Shown in pieces: positions 45,182 to 53,009 of a DNA stretch of 59,335 nt; the stretch's first letter is position 1, and each line of letters opens with the position of its first letter. A model generated the notes under the pieces. It saw only the letters and a program-made list of their open reading frames with translations. It had not been told where the DNA came from and ran no database searches. This stretch comes from an uncultured Sediminibacterium sp. (GTDB lineage: Bacteria > Bacteroidota > Bacteroidia > Chitinophagales > Chitinophagaceae): positions 1 through 59,335 of the forward strand of contig CALDSE010000041.1 in NCBI GenBank assembly GCA_937911175.1, in the 5' to 3' direction. A program made the position numbers and the translations under genes.

Positions 45182-45715
45182 ATGTTAACTTTATTTCTAC
45201 TATTCGTATCTCCCTTTTTGTATCATCTAGAACCTATACAACAGCCCTTGCCAGAAAAAAGTACTATTACCTATCACATGCGTCATAAGCTGCATGAATG
45301 GGATGGGGTTTCTGATAAATTAAAAATTCAAGCAAATTGGGAAAGTGCAAGTCCAGTAAATAAAATTACTAAAATTGCTATTTCAACCAAAGTGAGTAGC
45401 TTCAATAGTGGATTGTCCAATAGAGATAGTCATATGATTGAAGTACTTGAGGCTTTAACGTATCCCAATATCGTCTTTAATAGTACAAGTATTGTATACA
45501 ATCAAAATGACTTAATGGTTAACGGGCAGTTACAATTTCATGGAGTTACCAAACAAATTTCGTTTAATGCTAAGCAATCTGATAAAGAAGGGAATATATT
45601 TTTTGAAGGTGCATTTCCTATATTATTGGAAGATTTTAAAGTGAAAAGGCCCTCTTTATTATTTGTGAAAGCCGACAATGAAATTCAAATTAAGTTCAAG
45701 CTATATTTTAAGTAA
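45182..45715 (+). CDS. YceI family lipid-binding protein
   Basis: A 177-residue exported YceI-like lipocalin-type barrel that in known members binds polyisoprenoid quinones. A signal peptide (about 1-16) is followed by ITYHMRHKLHEWDGVSDKL (the opening normally SxVxFxVxHxLHxxxG), NRDSHMIEVLEALTYPNIVFNS and VNGQLQFHGVTKQISF. Between a putative b-type cytochrome and a DoxX-like protein, it probably serves quinone-linked redox work in the periplasm. Confidence 0.9.
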   Translation: MLTLFLLFVSPFLYHLEPIQQPLPEKSTITYHMRHKLHEWDGVSDKLKIQANWESASPVNKITKIAISTKVSSFNSGLSNRDSHMIEVLEALTYPNIVFNSTSIVYNQNDLMVNGQLQFHGVTKQISFNAKQSDKEGNIFFEGAFPILLEDFKVKRPSLLFVKADNEIQIKFKLYFK

Positions 45716-45732
45716 ATTAAATACAATTAAAG

Positions 45733-46119
45733 ATGTCAATTAAAATTGTTAAACAAGTACTATTCTTTTTTCTAATTGTATTTTACCTATTTGCAGGATA
45801 TAATCACTTTGCGACCCCTTCTTTTTATATACCTATAATACCGCCTTATTTAGCTGCTTGGGCCAAAGAAATAAATATAGTATCTGGTATAGCTGAAATA
45901 CTATTAGCACTATTATTAATACCTAAAACTACTCGCGCCTTAGCTGTAAAGGGTATTATAATAATGTTAATTGCTTTTATCCCATCCCATATTTATTTTA
46001 TTCAAAAAGGCAGTTTTACACTAGGGTCAATTACCATTACGCCAACATTATCCTATATACGCTTACTTATAGGCCAACCTATTTTAATTTTGTGGGTATG
46101 GTGGTCAAGTAAATTCTAG
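45733..46119 (+). CDS. DoxX-like membrane protein
   Basis: A 128-residue protein with four predicted helices and the DoxX/MauE-like pattern: first helix ending FAGYNHFATPSFYIPIIPPYL, then INIVSGIAEILLALLLI with a conserved Gly-x-x-Glu, then KGIIIMLIAFIPSHIYF. DoxX proteins are associated with quinone-linked oxidation and membrane redox stress in other bacteria. Last gene of the b561-YceI-DoxX run; its end is 11 bp from the convergent DCC gene. Confidence 0.85.
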   Translation: MSIKIVKQVLFFFLIVFYLFAGYNHFATPSFYIPIIPPYLAAWAKEINIVSGIAEILLALLLIPKTTRALAVKGIIIMLIAFIPSHIYFIQKGSFTLGSITITPTLSYIRLLIGQPILILWVWWSSKF

Positions 46120-46130
46120 TGCTGCCTCTT

Positions 46131-46520
46131 TTAGCTTAAAAATCTATTTCGGTCCTCTTCCGTAGGAACCATGCAGGTTTCTTTTTTGCCAAATAAAGAG
46201 TATCTATTTTTTGCAATGAGATTATACACGCCATCTCTTAAAAATTTTGGAAAAAGGCTGGCATATTTGAAAATATGTGGCCAACCCTTAATTTGTTTTG
46301 CAATTTCAATAACGGCGTCCGATTTATAAAATACAATGCCATCTTTTATGAAGATAACCGATTTGCCCTCGTTCAAAATAGTATATTGACGTATAATATT
46401 TTCACCCGCATTTGTTTGACTTGCTGCAAATTTGAAAATATTATTTTTGTCGTATTTAATCAAAAATGAAACTGTACTACTGCACAAATTACATACACCA
46501 TCAAATAATATAATATTCAT
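46131..46520 (-). CDS. DCC family thiol-disulfide protein (DUF393)
   Basis: A 129-residue DCC-family protein named for the FDGVCNLC motif, present here with C10 and C13. The thioredoxin-like fold is supported by the family-typical ASQTNAGENIIRQY and RDGVYNLIAKNRYSLFGK segments. It is cytosolic or membrane-associated and of unknown partner. Its ATG overlaps the stop of the upstream membrane protein by one base, so the two are translationally coupled in a four-gene operon with two tiny membrane proteins. Confidence 0.93.
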   Translation of the reverse strand: MNIILFDGVCNLCSSTVSFLIKYDKNNIFKFAASQTNAGENIIRQYTILNEGKSVIFIKDGIVFYKSDAVIEIAKQIKGWPHIFKYASLFPKFLRDGVYNLIAKNRYSLFGKKETCMVPTEEDRNRFLS

Positions 46521-47401
46521 TATTCTACCGACTTATTCTTTGTATTTCTTAAGCTATATAAATAGAAAGTGATGATGGAGAATAAAAAACCAATCAAAAT
46601 GACTATATAATTCATTGGCTTTTCAATAGTTAGTGACATTCTAATTAAAATGGTTGTAATGATAAAGCTGGCGTTTCTAAAAATAGTAAAAAAGGAAAAA
46701 TGATAAATAAAGGATATTATTAGAAGTAGTACGTCAACAAAAATCATAATTGAAAAGAAATCTGCGTAAAATACAGTGTTTGGATTAGGGTAATTTTGAT
46801 TTAATTTTAAAGCTTCCGCCATTGCTGCACCCCAAATATAAAGACTACTTATACTAAGTAGCAATAAAATTAATATCATACTTAATGATACTAATTTTTT
46901 AATATTAATAAAATTATTAAGCTCATTAACAATTTCTGATTTGCGGTTATTTTGGTAAATCTTATAGTATAAAATAGTAAGGCTTAACATAATTAAGGAA
47001 GCTATTAAGTCATACAGTAAACTAATGAACTCTGGGTTATTAATATCAATTAAATTTTTTAAGTCAAGTTCTGCTATATCATGAAAAAAACTTCTTAAAG
47101 TAATTAAGGTAATTACTTCAAATTGCTTACCTATGAATTCAGATATAGATTTTGGAATGATAATAACAAGTAGAAATACCTCGTAAAATAATATAAAACT
47201 AAAGGGGGTATATATGGCCTTTAAATAACTATGCTCAAGACTTTTAAAATATAAAAAGTTATTTCCTAAAAAGATAATAAATAAATGAATAAGGAAAGCC
47301 AAAACCGCAAAACGGAGAATTAACAATTCTACTCTTCGTACATTTTTAGCATTGAAATATATATCAAAATAATTACCAGATTTATGTAATAAATTATTCA
47401 T
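46520..47401 (-). CDS. Polytopic membrane protein, unrecognised
   Basis: A 293-residue protein with about seven predicted helices (near residues 27-47, 63-85, 129-148, 170-190, 208-232, 237-255 and 264-283). The charged loop 86-125 lies between the second and third helices. The most family-like part is FFTIFRNASFIITTILIRMSLT (235-256). I cannot name the family. It lies 18 bp after the 31-residue gene and overlaps the DCC gene by one base, so all four genes probably act together. Confidence 0.75.
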   Translation of the reverse strand: MNNLLHKSGNYFDIYFNAKNVRRVELLILRFAVLAFLIHLFIIFLGNNFLYFKSLEHSYLKAIYTPFSFILFYEVFLLVIIIPKSISEFIGKQFEVITLITLRSFFHDIAELDLKNLIDINNPEFISLLYDLIASLIMLSLTILYYKIYQNNRKSEIVNELNNFINIKKLVSLSMILILLLLSISSLYIWGAAMAEALKLNQNYPNPNTVFYADFFSIMIFVDVLLLIISFIYHFSFFTIFRNASFIITTILIRMSLTIEKPMNYIVILIGFLFSIITFYLYSLRNTKNKSVE

Positions 47402-47418
47402 GCTGTATATTTTGGCCT

Positions 47419-47514
47419 TTATTTTTCGCCTCTATATTTATTCAAAGCTAGAAGAAATGCAACTCCAAATAAGAGGGTGATGAAGGCTGCGAAATAGGGT
47501 ATAATTTCAATCAT
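47419..47514 (-). CDS. 31-residue membrane protein
   Basis: A very small open frame, ATG at 47514 and TAA at 47421-47419. It codes for one membrane helix (IPYFAAFITLLFGVAFLLAL) with a short basic tail (NKYRGEK). Its ATG overlaps the TGA of the 59-residue gene (ATGA), and the next gene starts 18 bp on. The coupling and hydrophobic composition argue that it is real. Single-helix proteins of this kind are often subunits of larger membrane complexes. Confidence 0.6.
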   Translation of the reverse strand: MIEIIPYFAAFITLLFGVAFLLALNKYRGEK

Positions 47515-47690
47515 TTTTGATTATTTATTAATTTTAAAAGTATAGCGAACCCTAAAATAGAAGGTACCCATAACCCAATAAAAATGCCCGCTTCTCTTTC
47601 TCCCTGAAACCATAAATATTCTGAGAATATTAGAGATAAAAAGGCAGATACAAGCATAAGAGAATCAGATAGTGTAAACTTTTTAAACAT
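47511..47690 (-). CDS. 59-residue membrane protein
   Basis: A small open frame, ATG at 47690 and TGA at 47513-47511. Two predicted helices: SLMLVSAFLSLIFSEYLWF (10-28) and AGIFIGLWVPSILGFAILLKL (34-54), joined by a QGERE loop. It starts the operon that continues through the 31-residue gene by an ATGA overlap, then the 293-residue membrane protein and the DCC gene. The operon leader contains the 9-4-9 palindrome shared with the fasciclin gene. No family recognised. Confidence 0.65.
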   Translation of the reverse strand: MFKKFTLSDSLMLVSAFLSLIFSEYLWFQGEREAGIFIGLWVPSILGFAILLKLINNQK

Positions 47691-47797
47691 ATTTTTTTAT
47701 TTGTTGCAATGTAGAATTATTAATTAACAATTTCTAAATTAAGTAATAAGTTAGTGAAATAATCACATACAACCTTATTATGCTATCTATCAAATGG

Positions 47798-47832
47798 CTA
47801 TTTACAAATAATTAACAGCTTTGTTAATTAAC
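47798..47832 (-). promoter_or_regulatory. Shared palindromic operator, copy A
   Basis: TAATTAACA (47809-47817), spacer GCTT and TGTTAATTA (47822-47830) form a perfect 9-4-9 inverted repeat about 120 bp upstream of the 59-residue gene. The surrounding 35 bp is nearly identical to 48560-48594 upstream of the fasciclin gene, including TATTTACAA on one side. The rest of the 300-bp gap (47691-47989) holds the fasciclin terminator and no gene that I can see. Confidence 0.6.
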
Positions 47833-47932
47833 ATTTCAAAAATTAAAGCTAAAAGTTCAACAAAAATTATTATTCTAAATCTAAGTAGTACTATTTTAAA
47901 ACATACAAGCGGCTTGCTGCTACTTTGTTTAG

Positions 47933-47966
47933 TGAATAAAAAAGGGCCCTTATTGCTAAGGGCCCT
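47933..47966 (-). terminator. Terminator of the fasciclin gene
   Basis: AGGGCCCTTA (47943-47952) and TAAGGGCCCT (47957-47966) form a perfect 10-bp stem with a 4-nt loop. On the minus strand it is followed by a T-rich run (A-run 47937-47943), 24 bp after the fasciclin stop. Confidence 0.9.
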
Positions 47967-47989
47967 AACCAAAAACTCAATTTCTTAAA

Positions 47990-48493
47990 CTATTTTGGCA
48001 ATACAACAGCATCTATAACGTGAATAACACCATTTCCTGCTTTTAAATCAGTTGCAGTAACAGTTGCCATTCCACCTTTCTCATCTGTTAAAATTACTTT
48101 ACCAGCTTTAATAGAAGCGGTTAATGTACCACCACTTACAGCTTTCAAGGTAACTGATCCATTACCATCTTTGATAGCCTTTAAAACAGCAGTTGCGTCT
48201 AAATTACCAGCTACAACATGATACGTCAAAATTTTAGCTAACGTAGCTTTGTTCTCTGGCTTTAAAAGACTTTCTACAGTTCCTTTTGGCAATTTAGCAA
48301 AAGCATCGTTCGTTGGAGCGAAGACTGTGAAAGGTCCTGCACTTTGTAAAGTAGCTACTAAATCAGCTGCTTTTACGGCTGCTACTAAAGTTGTATGTGC
48401 ACTAGAACCTACTGCTACATCAACAATTGTTTTTTGAGCTGATGCAGAGATAATACCTCCAATTAGCATCGTCAATAATAATTTCATTTTCAT
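47990..48493 (-). CDS. Secreted fasciclin (FAS1) domain protein
   Basis: A 167-residue exported protein: signal peptide (1-19) and one complete FAS1 domain. Motifs are HTTLVAAVKAADLVATLQSAGPFTVFAPTND (first half is the H1 region), AFAKLPKGTVESLL, KILTYHVVAGNLDA (the YH pair) and NGVIHVIDAVVLPK at the end. FAS1 domains mediate adhesion or bind ligands at the surface. Monocistronic, with its own terminator and an upstream operator shared with the small-membrane-protein/DCC operon. Confidence 0.95.
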   Translation of the reverse strand: MKMKLLLTMLIGGIISASAQKTIVDVAVGSSAHTTLVAAVKAADLVATLQSAGPFTVFAPTNDAFAKLPKGTVESLLKPENKATLAKILTYHVVAGNLDATAVLKAIKDGNGSVTLKAVSGGTLTASIKAGKVILTDEKGGMATVTATDLKAGNGVIHVIDAVVLPK

Positions 48494-48559
48494 AATAATT
48501 AATTTTAATTTGTTTAAATGTTAAACATCTAAACGAGTAAAAAAGTTCTTATAAAAGGG

Positions 48560-48594
48560 GTATTTACAATTAATTAACAGCTTTGTTAACTAAT
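48560..48594 (-). promoter_or_regulatory. Shared palindromic operator, copy B
   Basis: TAATTAACA (48571-48579), spacer GCTT and TGTTAACTA (48584-48592), one mismatch from perfect, lie about 80 bp upstream of the fasciclin start. The flanks match 47798-47832. The core TTAACA-N4-TGTTAA is conserved in both copies while flanking positions differ, which suggests protein binding. Confidence 0.6.
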
Positions 48595-48679
48595 TCTACC
48601 TAAAATTCATAATAAAAGTTCCACAATAAAATAATTGTACTAAGATATTTGAGTTAATACAATTCCCCTGGACGGTTTA

Positions 48680-49987
48680 TTACTTTTCAAATTCAATAAT
48701 GTGTTCAGAAGCATATTCGTCATCTCCTGGCTTAATTCGTTTTACAAAAAAACGAGCACGCTTTCCAAGTTTAACAGAACTGTTTTTTTCTTTAATATCG
48801 GAAGGGTCATTTAAAGGTTGTAAAGAGGGGTACCAAAGAATATAGCCTGGCTTTTGAAATACCAATGCTGGTTTTGACCATTCTTGACTATTGTTACCAA
48901 TTCCTAAATCTTTATTTTTATTATAGGATATATATATTTTATCTCCTTGCCATGATTTGCCCTCTACCTTACCCATCATCATTACCCAACAATTTAAGTA
49001 AGTGTTCCAACTTACAGAAGGCCCCCAATGAAAACCCCCTGTTGGAGAAGAGGATGGTCCGCCGCCTTCCTCTATTGGAATTTGTAAAGAACGAACAGGC
49101 ACCCCATAACTATTATAGGGAATAGAAAAAGATTTTCCATCCCATCTTTTTGTTTTTCCTACAGGATTATTGAGGTCTTTCAAAGCAATGCGTGCAATAC
49201 TTATACATTGCCCACTCCATTCCGTTTTAGCCTTATATGTTTTTTCGTTGTAGATGCCAGGATATCCATACTCGCCATAAAATATATATAAATAGCCTTC
49301 ACTTGCTACTGCTGAAGGATCTCCAACACCACCCGCAAAAGTATTAGAACTATTAAAAGGTTTTAGAATCATTCTAGGATCAAGGTCTTCTATGATAATA
49401 CCTTTGTTTTGCCAACTTTTTCCACCATCAATGGACTTCATAATACCAATGCGACAAACTGCAGCAGGACTTTCAGGACCAGTTAAACCCTGTGGCCACA
49501 ACTTATTTTTATAGCCTTCTTTTGTTTTTGTATCATAGGGAAGTGTACTTGGATAGTTTTCATTATGATAAAGACCAAATAGCGTTTTACCCGATGGGTC
49601 TTTTTTGTCTTGGTATACAGTTTCAAACCATACAGCTCCATGTAATCCTTTCTGACCTATGGGAACGTTTAGGGGCATTATGGGATCAATGAACTTTTCA
49701 GGAGGGTTTTTAAAAACCTCTTCTGCATTTTTGCCATCAGCATATTTCAAATTTTTCGAGTATCCCCATAATGGATCTTCGCCATACTTGCCAGGAAAAA
49801 TTCTAAAGGTGTCTTCTATCCATACTTCCGCCATATTACAATCCACAAAAGAGTTGAAGGTAATTTTAGGAGCAGGAATTAATTTGAATGTTGGCTTAGC
49901 AGCATTATCTATAGAAGTAGAAGGTGCAGCAAAAAAACTAACTATAAAATTCAGCCAAGAAAAAATGAATAAAATTTGCATTTTCAT
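48680..49987 (-). CDS. Secreted propeller-like protein, unrecognised
   Basis: A 435-residue exported protein with a signal peptide of about 20-25 residues. The body has the look of a five-bladed glycosidase-type or DUF4185-like propeller: an Asp-box-like unit (KSIDGGKSWQNKG), FAGGVGDPSAVASEGYLYIFYGEYG, and GGFHWGPSVSWNTYLNCWVMMMGK, a combination seen in sialidase- and GH43-like proteins. I cannot assign catalytic residues. It is divergent from the DUF1080 gene, with a 182-bp region between them holding two inverted repeats. Confidence 0.6.
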   Translation of the reverse strand: MKMQILFIFSWLNFIVSFFAAPSTSIDNAAKPTFKLIPAPKITFNSFVDCNMAEVWIEDTFRIFPGKYGEDPLWGYSKNLKYADGKNAEEVFKNPPEKFIDPIMPLNVPIGQKGLHGAVWFETVYQDKKDPSGKTLFGLYHNENYPSTLPYDTKTKEGYKNKLWPQGLTGPESPAAVCRIGIMKSIDGGKSWQNKGIIIEDLDPRMILKPFNSSNTFAGGVGDPSAVASEGYLYIFYGEYGYPGIYNEKTYKAKTEWSGQCISIARIALKDLNNPVGKTKRWDGKSFSIPYNSYGVPVRSLQIPIEEGGGPSSSPTGGFHWGPSVSWNTYLNCWVMMMGKVEGKSWQGDKIYISYNKNKDLGIGNNSQEWSKPALVFQKPGYILWYPSLQPLNDPSDIKEKNSSVKLGKRARFFVKRIKPGDDEYASEHIIEFEK

Positions 49988-50020
49988 TGATATTTATGAT
50001 GAACAATAATGGCATCTTAA

Positions 50021-50038
50021 ATGTAAAGATTTTTACAT
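50021..50038. promoter_or_regulatory. Inverted repeat upstream of the propeller-like gene
   Basis: ATGTAAA (50021-50027), spacer GATT and TTTACAT (50032-50038) form a perfect 7-4-7 palindrome 34 bp upstream of the 49987 start. It could be an operator or a leader hairpin. A second hairpin lies at 50075-50103. Confidence 0.35.
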
Positions 50039-50169
50039 GCTTCAACAAGATTATTTTAAAACTTCTTTGGTAGAGTGCGGGCTAGCAAGCTTATTAGCCC
50101 CACCACAATACAAAATAAAATTTGTGTATTGAATAGAATAGTGTAGATTGTATAATAAAATTATCATAT

Positions 50170-51693
50170 ATGAAAAATAAATTAATTTATTTAACCATTA
50201 CGGTTTTGCTTTTTGTTTTCAATGTCAACGCACAGCCATCTAACACGCAGCGTTTACTTCAATTGCAAGATCAAATGGAAAATGCAAAAAATGCAGCTGC
50301 CAAAAGAAATATTCTTAAAGAAGCTTCTCTAATTCCTAGTTTTACAAGTTTTATGTTTATTAGTAAATCATTAAATGATGAAACAGTCAATAAAGTAGCG
50401 GCTACATTGGTGGCAAAATTAGCTTTAAACGAAAAAAATATAAAAGGACCTGCTGTAAAAGAAATTTTAGTAAGGGCCCTGCCTCTTTTAAAAGGAAAAG
50501 AGGGCGCAGTAATGCAAAGTAAACTTACAGCACAAATGAGTAGTGCTTCTTTCAATGATGGATTTGAAAATTTATTTAATGAAAAAGACTTAACAGGTTG
50601 GAAAGGTTTGGTGGCGAATCCTATTGAAAGAAATAAAATGTCTGCCGCTGATTTAAAAGCAGCAGAAAAAATTGCCAATGAACAAATGCAAAAAGATTGG
50701 CAGGTAAAAAATGCTTTGTTGGCATTTCAAGGACATGGCGATAATATAGTGACTGAAAAAAAATATGGCAATTTTGAATTTTTTGTAGATTGGAAAATAT
50801 CCAAAAAAGGAGATGCGGGTATTTATTTAAGAGGCAGTCCTCAAGTACAAATATGGGATTCTGTGAACCGTCAAGTGGGAGCTCAAGTGGGATCTGGTGG
50901 CTTGTATAATAATCTTAAGAACAAAAGTATGCCCTTGGTATACGCAGATAATAAAGTGGGTGAATGGAATAACTTTCACATTATCATGAAAGGGGATAAA
51001 GTAACTGTTTATTTAAATGGCCTTTTAACTGTAGACAACCTCACATTTGAAAATTATTGGGATCGCAGTATTCCAATTTTTGAAAAAGAACAAATTGAAT
51101 TACAAGCACATGGTACGCTTGCCTACTATAGAAATATTTATGTTAGAGAAATACCTACGGAGGAGATGGCTGCAATGGGTGATGCAGCAAAAAGCAAAAA
51201 TGAGATGGAGGCAGTACAAACGTTAAAAATTGGAATGGACTACAAAGGAGGTAAAATTGCTTATTTATTAACCCCTTCAGATCCAGGATATGATGCAAAT
51301 GTACAGCATGGTATAATTGCTGCAGTGTCTGACCTTCCGGGTGAAGTAGCTTGGGGATGTAATGATAAATTCCTTGCTGGCCGTTCTTCAATAGGTACAG
51401 GTAGTCAAAATACCATAGATATTGCATCGGGATGTTCTTTGGCAGGAAATGCTGCTACATTATGCAGTAATTTAAACCAGGGTGGATATGATGATTGGTA
51501 TTTGCCCAGCAAAGACGAATTAAATAAATTGTTTTTACAAATGAAAGTCATTGGAGGTTTTAGAGAAGTTTGCTATTGGAGTTCTACTGAAACAGGTAAG
51601 TACAATGCATGCTCGCAAATTTTTGACAATGGTTTTCAAACGGCTAATGACAAGAGTACCACTTTCAGTGTTCGTCCTATTAGATCATTTTAA
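50170..51693 (+). CDS. DUF1080 domain fused to a DUF1566-like domain
   Basis: A 507-residue exported protein (signal peptide 1-22, ending NAQ). Residues 25-128 are helical and HEAT-like. Residues 132-327 match DUF1080 (3-keto-disaccharide hydrolase-like jelly roll): FNEKDLTGWKG, NFEFFVDWKISKKGDAGIYLRG, VQIWD and a final NIYVREIP. Residues 352-507 resemble DUF1566/Lcl-type domains: GGKIAYLL, GGYDDWYLPSKDELNKL, CYWSSTE and VRPIRSF. The join of these two is unusual. Probably acts on glycans at the cell surface. The ceramidase-like gene follows by 62 bp. Confidence 0.85.
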   Translation: MKNKLIYLTITVLLFVFNVNAQPSNTQRLLQLQDQMENAKNAAAKRNILKEASLIPSFTSFMFISKSLNDETVNKVAATLVAKLALNEKNIKGPAVKEILVRALPLLKGKEGAVMQSKLTAQMSSASFNDGFENLFNEKDLTGWKGLVANPIERNKMSAADLKAAEKIANEQMQKDWQVKNALLAFQGHGDNIVTEKKYGNFEFFVDWKISKKGDAGIYLRGSPQVQIWDSVNRQVGAQVGSGGLYNNLKNKSMPLVYADNKVGEWNNFHIIMKGDKVTVYLNGLLTVDNLTFENYWDRSIPIFEKEQIELQAHGTLAYYRNIYVREIPTEEMAAMGDAAKSKNEMEAVQTLKIGMDYKGGKIAYLLTPSDPGYDANVQHGIIAAVSDLPGEVAWGCNDKFLAGRSSIGTGSQNTIDIASGCSLAGNAATLCSNLNQGGYDDWYLPSKDELNKLFLQMKVIGGFREVCYWSSTETGKYNACSQIFDNGFQTANDKSTTFSVRPIRSF

Positions 51694-51755
51694 TCATAAA
51701 ATAATTGAAAAATAGTATTAAAATCTATTTTAAAACATTTGTGTAAATAAATCTT

Positions 51756-52988
51756 ATGTTAAATAAAATATTCTTTTTAATACTATTTTTTCTATTACAA
51801 TTAACTTCTTCTGCGCAAGACTTTCTTGCAGGTGCAGCCACTAGAACTATTAATCCAGAAAAAGATTCTTTATATATAGCTGGTGGCAAAGCCAATCGAC
51901 CTTTTATAGATGTGCACGATAACCTTTATGTTAAAGCAGTAGTGCTTAGTAATAGTAACAATAATCTTACCATTCTTACATTTGATTGTATAGGCTTGTT
52001 ATATCCTCAATTACAAGAAATAAGAGCTAAAATTAAAATGGAACTTCCCTCCATTAATGCAGAACATATTGTTATGTCATCTACCCATACCCATGCAGGT
52101 CCAGATGTAGTAGGTATTTGGGGGAAAGATTTAGCACATTCAGGTGTGAATGATAAACATATGCAACTTATTGTAAATAGGGCAGTAGAAGCTATTAAGG
52201 AAGCCGCAGAAATAAGAAAGCCTGTAAGCATCTCTTATGGAACTGGTTCATTTGGAGAAGACTGGGTAAAGAATATTTCAGAGCCTAGTGAACTCGACAG
52301 ATCGGTTAGTATTATTAAGTTTAGTGATTCAAAAGGTAAGAACATTGCCATGCTTACTAATTTTGCCTGTCATCCAACAATTATGGATGATGCCAGCACT
52401 GCAGCAAGCTCGGATTATGTATGGGGTTATTATAAATATTTAGATTCAGCGCAAGGTGGGGTGAATATGTTCTTACAAGGTGCAATAGGGGGATGGATAC
52501 AGCCAGAAGGAGTTCCACATACCTATGATTATGCAAATTACTATGGATCTTCATTAGGAAAATATGCTTATGAATTAACAAAGAATAAAAGTACAAGTAA
52601 AAATATTTTTTTTACTTCAGCTAAAGTTAATTTCCCATTGGCCAATCCAAGTTTTCAAATGTTATCTAAAGCAGGAATCATAAAAAGAGATTTTGGAAAA
52701 ACAGTGAGCTCTGAAATTGCGTATTTCACCATAGGAGATGCTTGCTTTGCAACACATCCGGGTGAATCTTCGCCAGCATTAAGTCTAGCAACAAAATCAT
52801 TAATGGATAATAAGGGCCCTAAATTTATTTTAGGCTTATCACAGGACGCACTAGGCTATATTGTAAAGCCAAGTTTTTTTGATATGAGTAATAAAATTCC
52901 GCACAGCGAGTATCTTACTGGAATGAGTATCGGCCCCGCAACGATGGGTATCATTTTATCTACTTTGCAAATGCTCATTAAAAACTAG
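51756..52988 (+). CDS. Neutral/alkaline ceramidase-like secreted protein
   Basis: A 410-residue exported protein (signal peptide 1-21, ending SAQ) matching the N-terminal catalytic domain of neutral/alkaline non-lysosomal ceramidases. The zinc site motif SSTHTHAGPD is complete (H111, H113) and the second His region is NFACHPTIMDD; AGAATRTINPEKD is the family opening. It lacks the C-terminal domain of true ceramidases (usually about 650-750 residues), so a different amide or lipid substrate is possible; many short homologues occur in Bacteroidota and Planctomycetota. Confidence 0.85.
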   Translation: MLNKIFFLILFFLLQLTSSAQDFLAGAATRTINPEKDSLYIAGGKANRPFIDVHDNLYVKAVVLSNSNNNLTILTFDCIGLLYPQLQEIRAKIKMELPSINAEHIVMSSTHTHAGPDVVGIWGKDLAHSGVNDKHMQLIVNRAVEAIKEAAEIRKPVSISYGTGSFGEDWVKNISEPSELDRSVSIIKFSDSKGKNIAMLTNFACHPTIMDDASTAASSDYVWGYYKYLDSAQGGVNMFLQGAIGGWIQPEGVPHTYDYANYYGSSLGKYAYELTKNKSTSKNIFFTSAKVNFPLANPSFQMLSKAGIIKRDFGKTVSSEIAYFTIGDACFATHPGESSPALSLATKSLMDNKGPKFILGLSQDALGYIVKPSFFDMSNKIPHSEYLTGMSIGPATMGIILSTLQMLIKN

Positions 52989-53009
52989 AGCGGTCCTTTA
53001 AAAACTATT

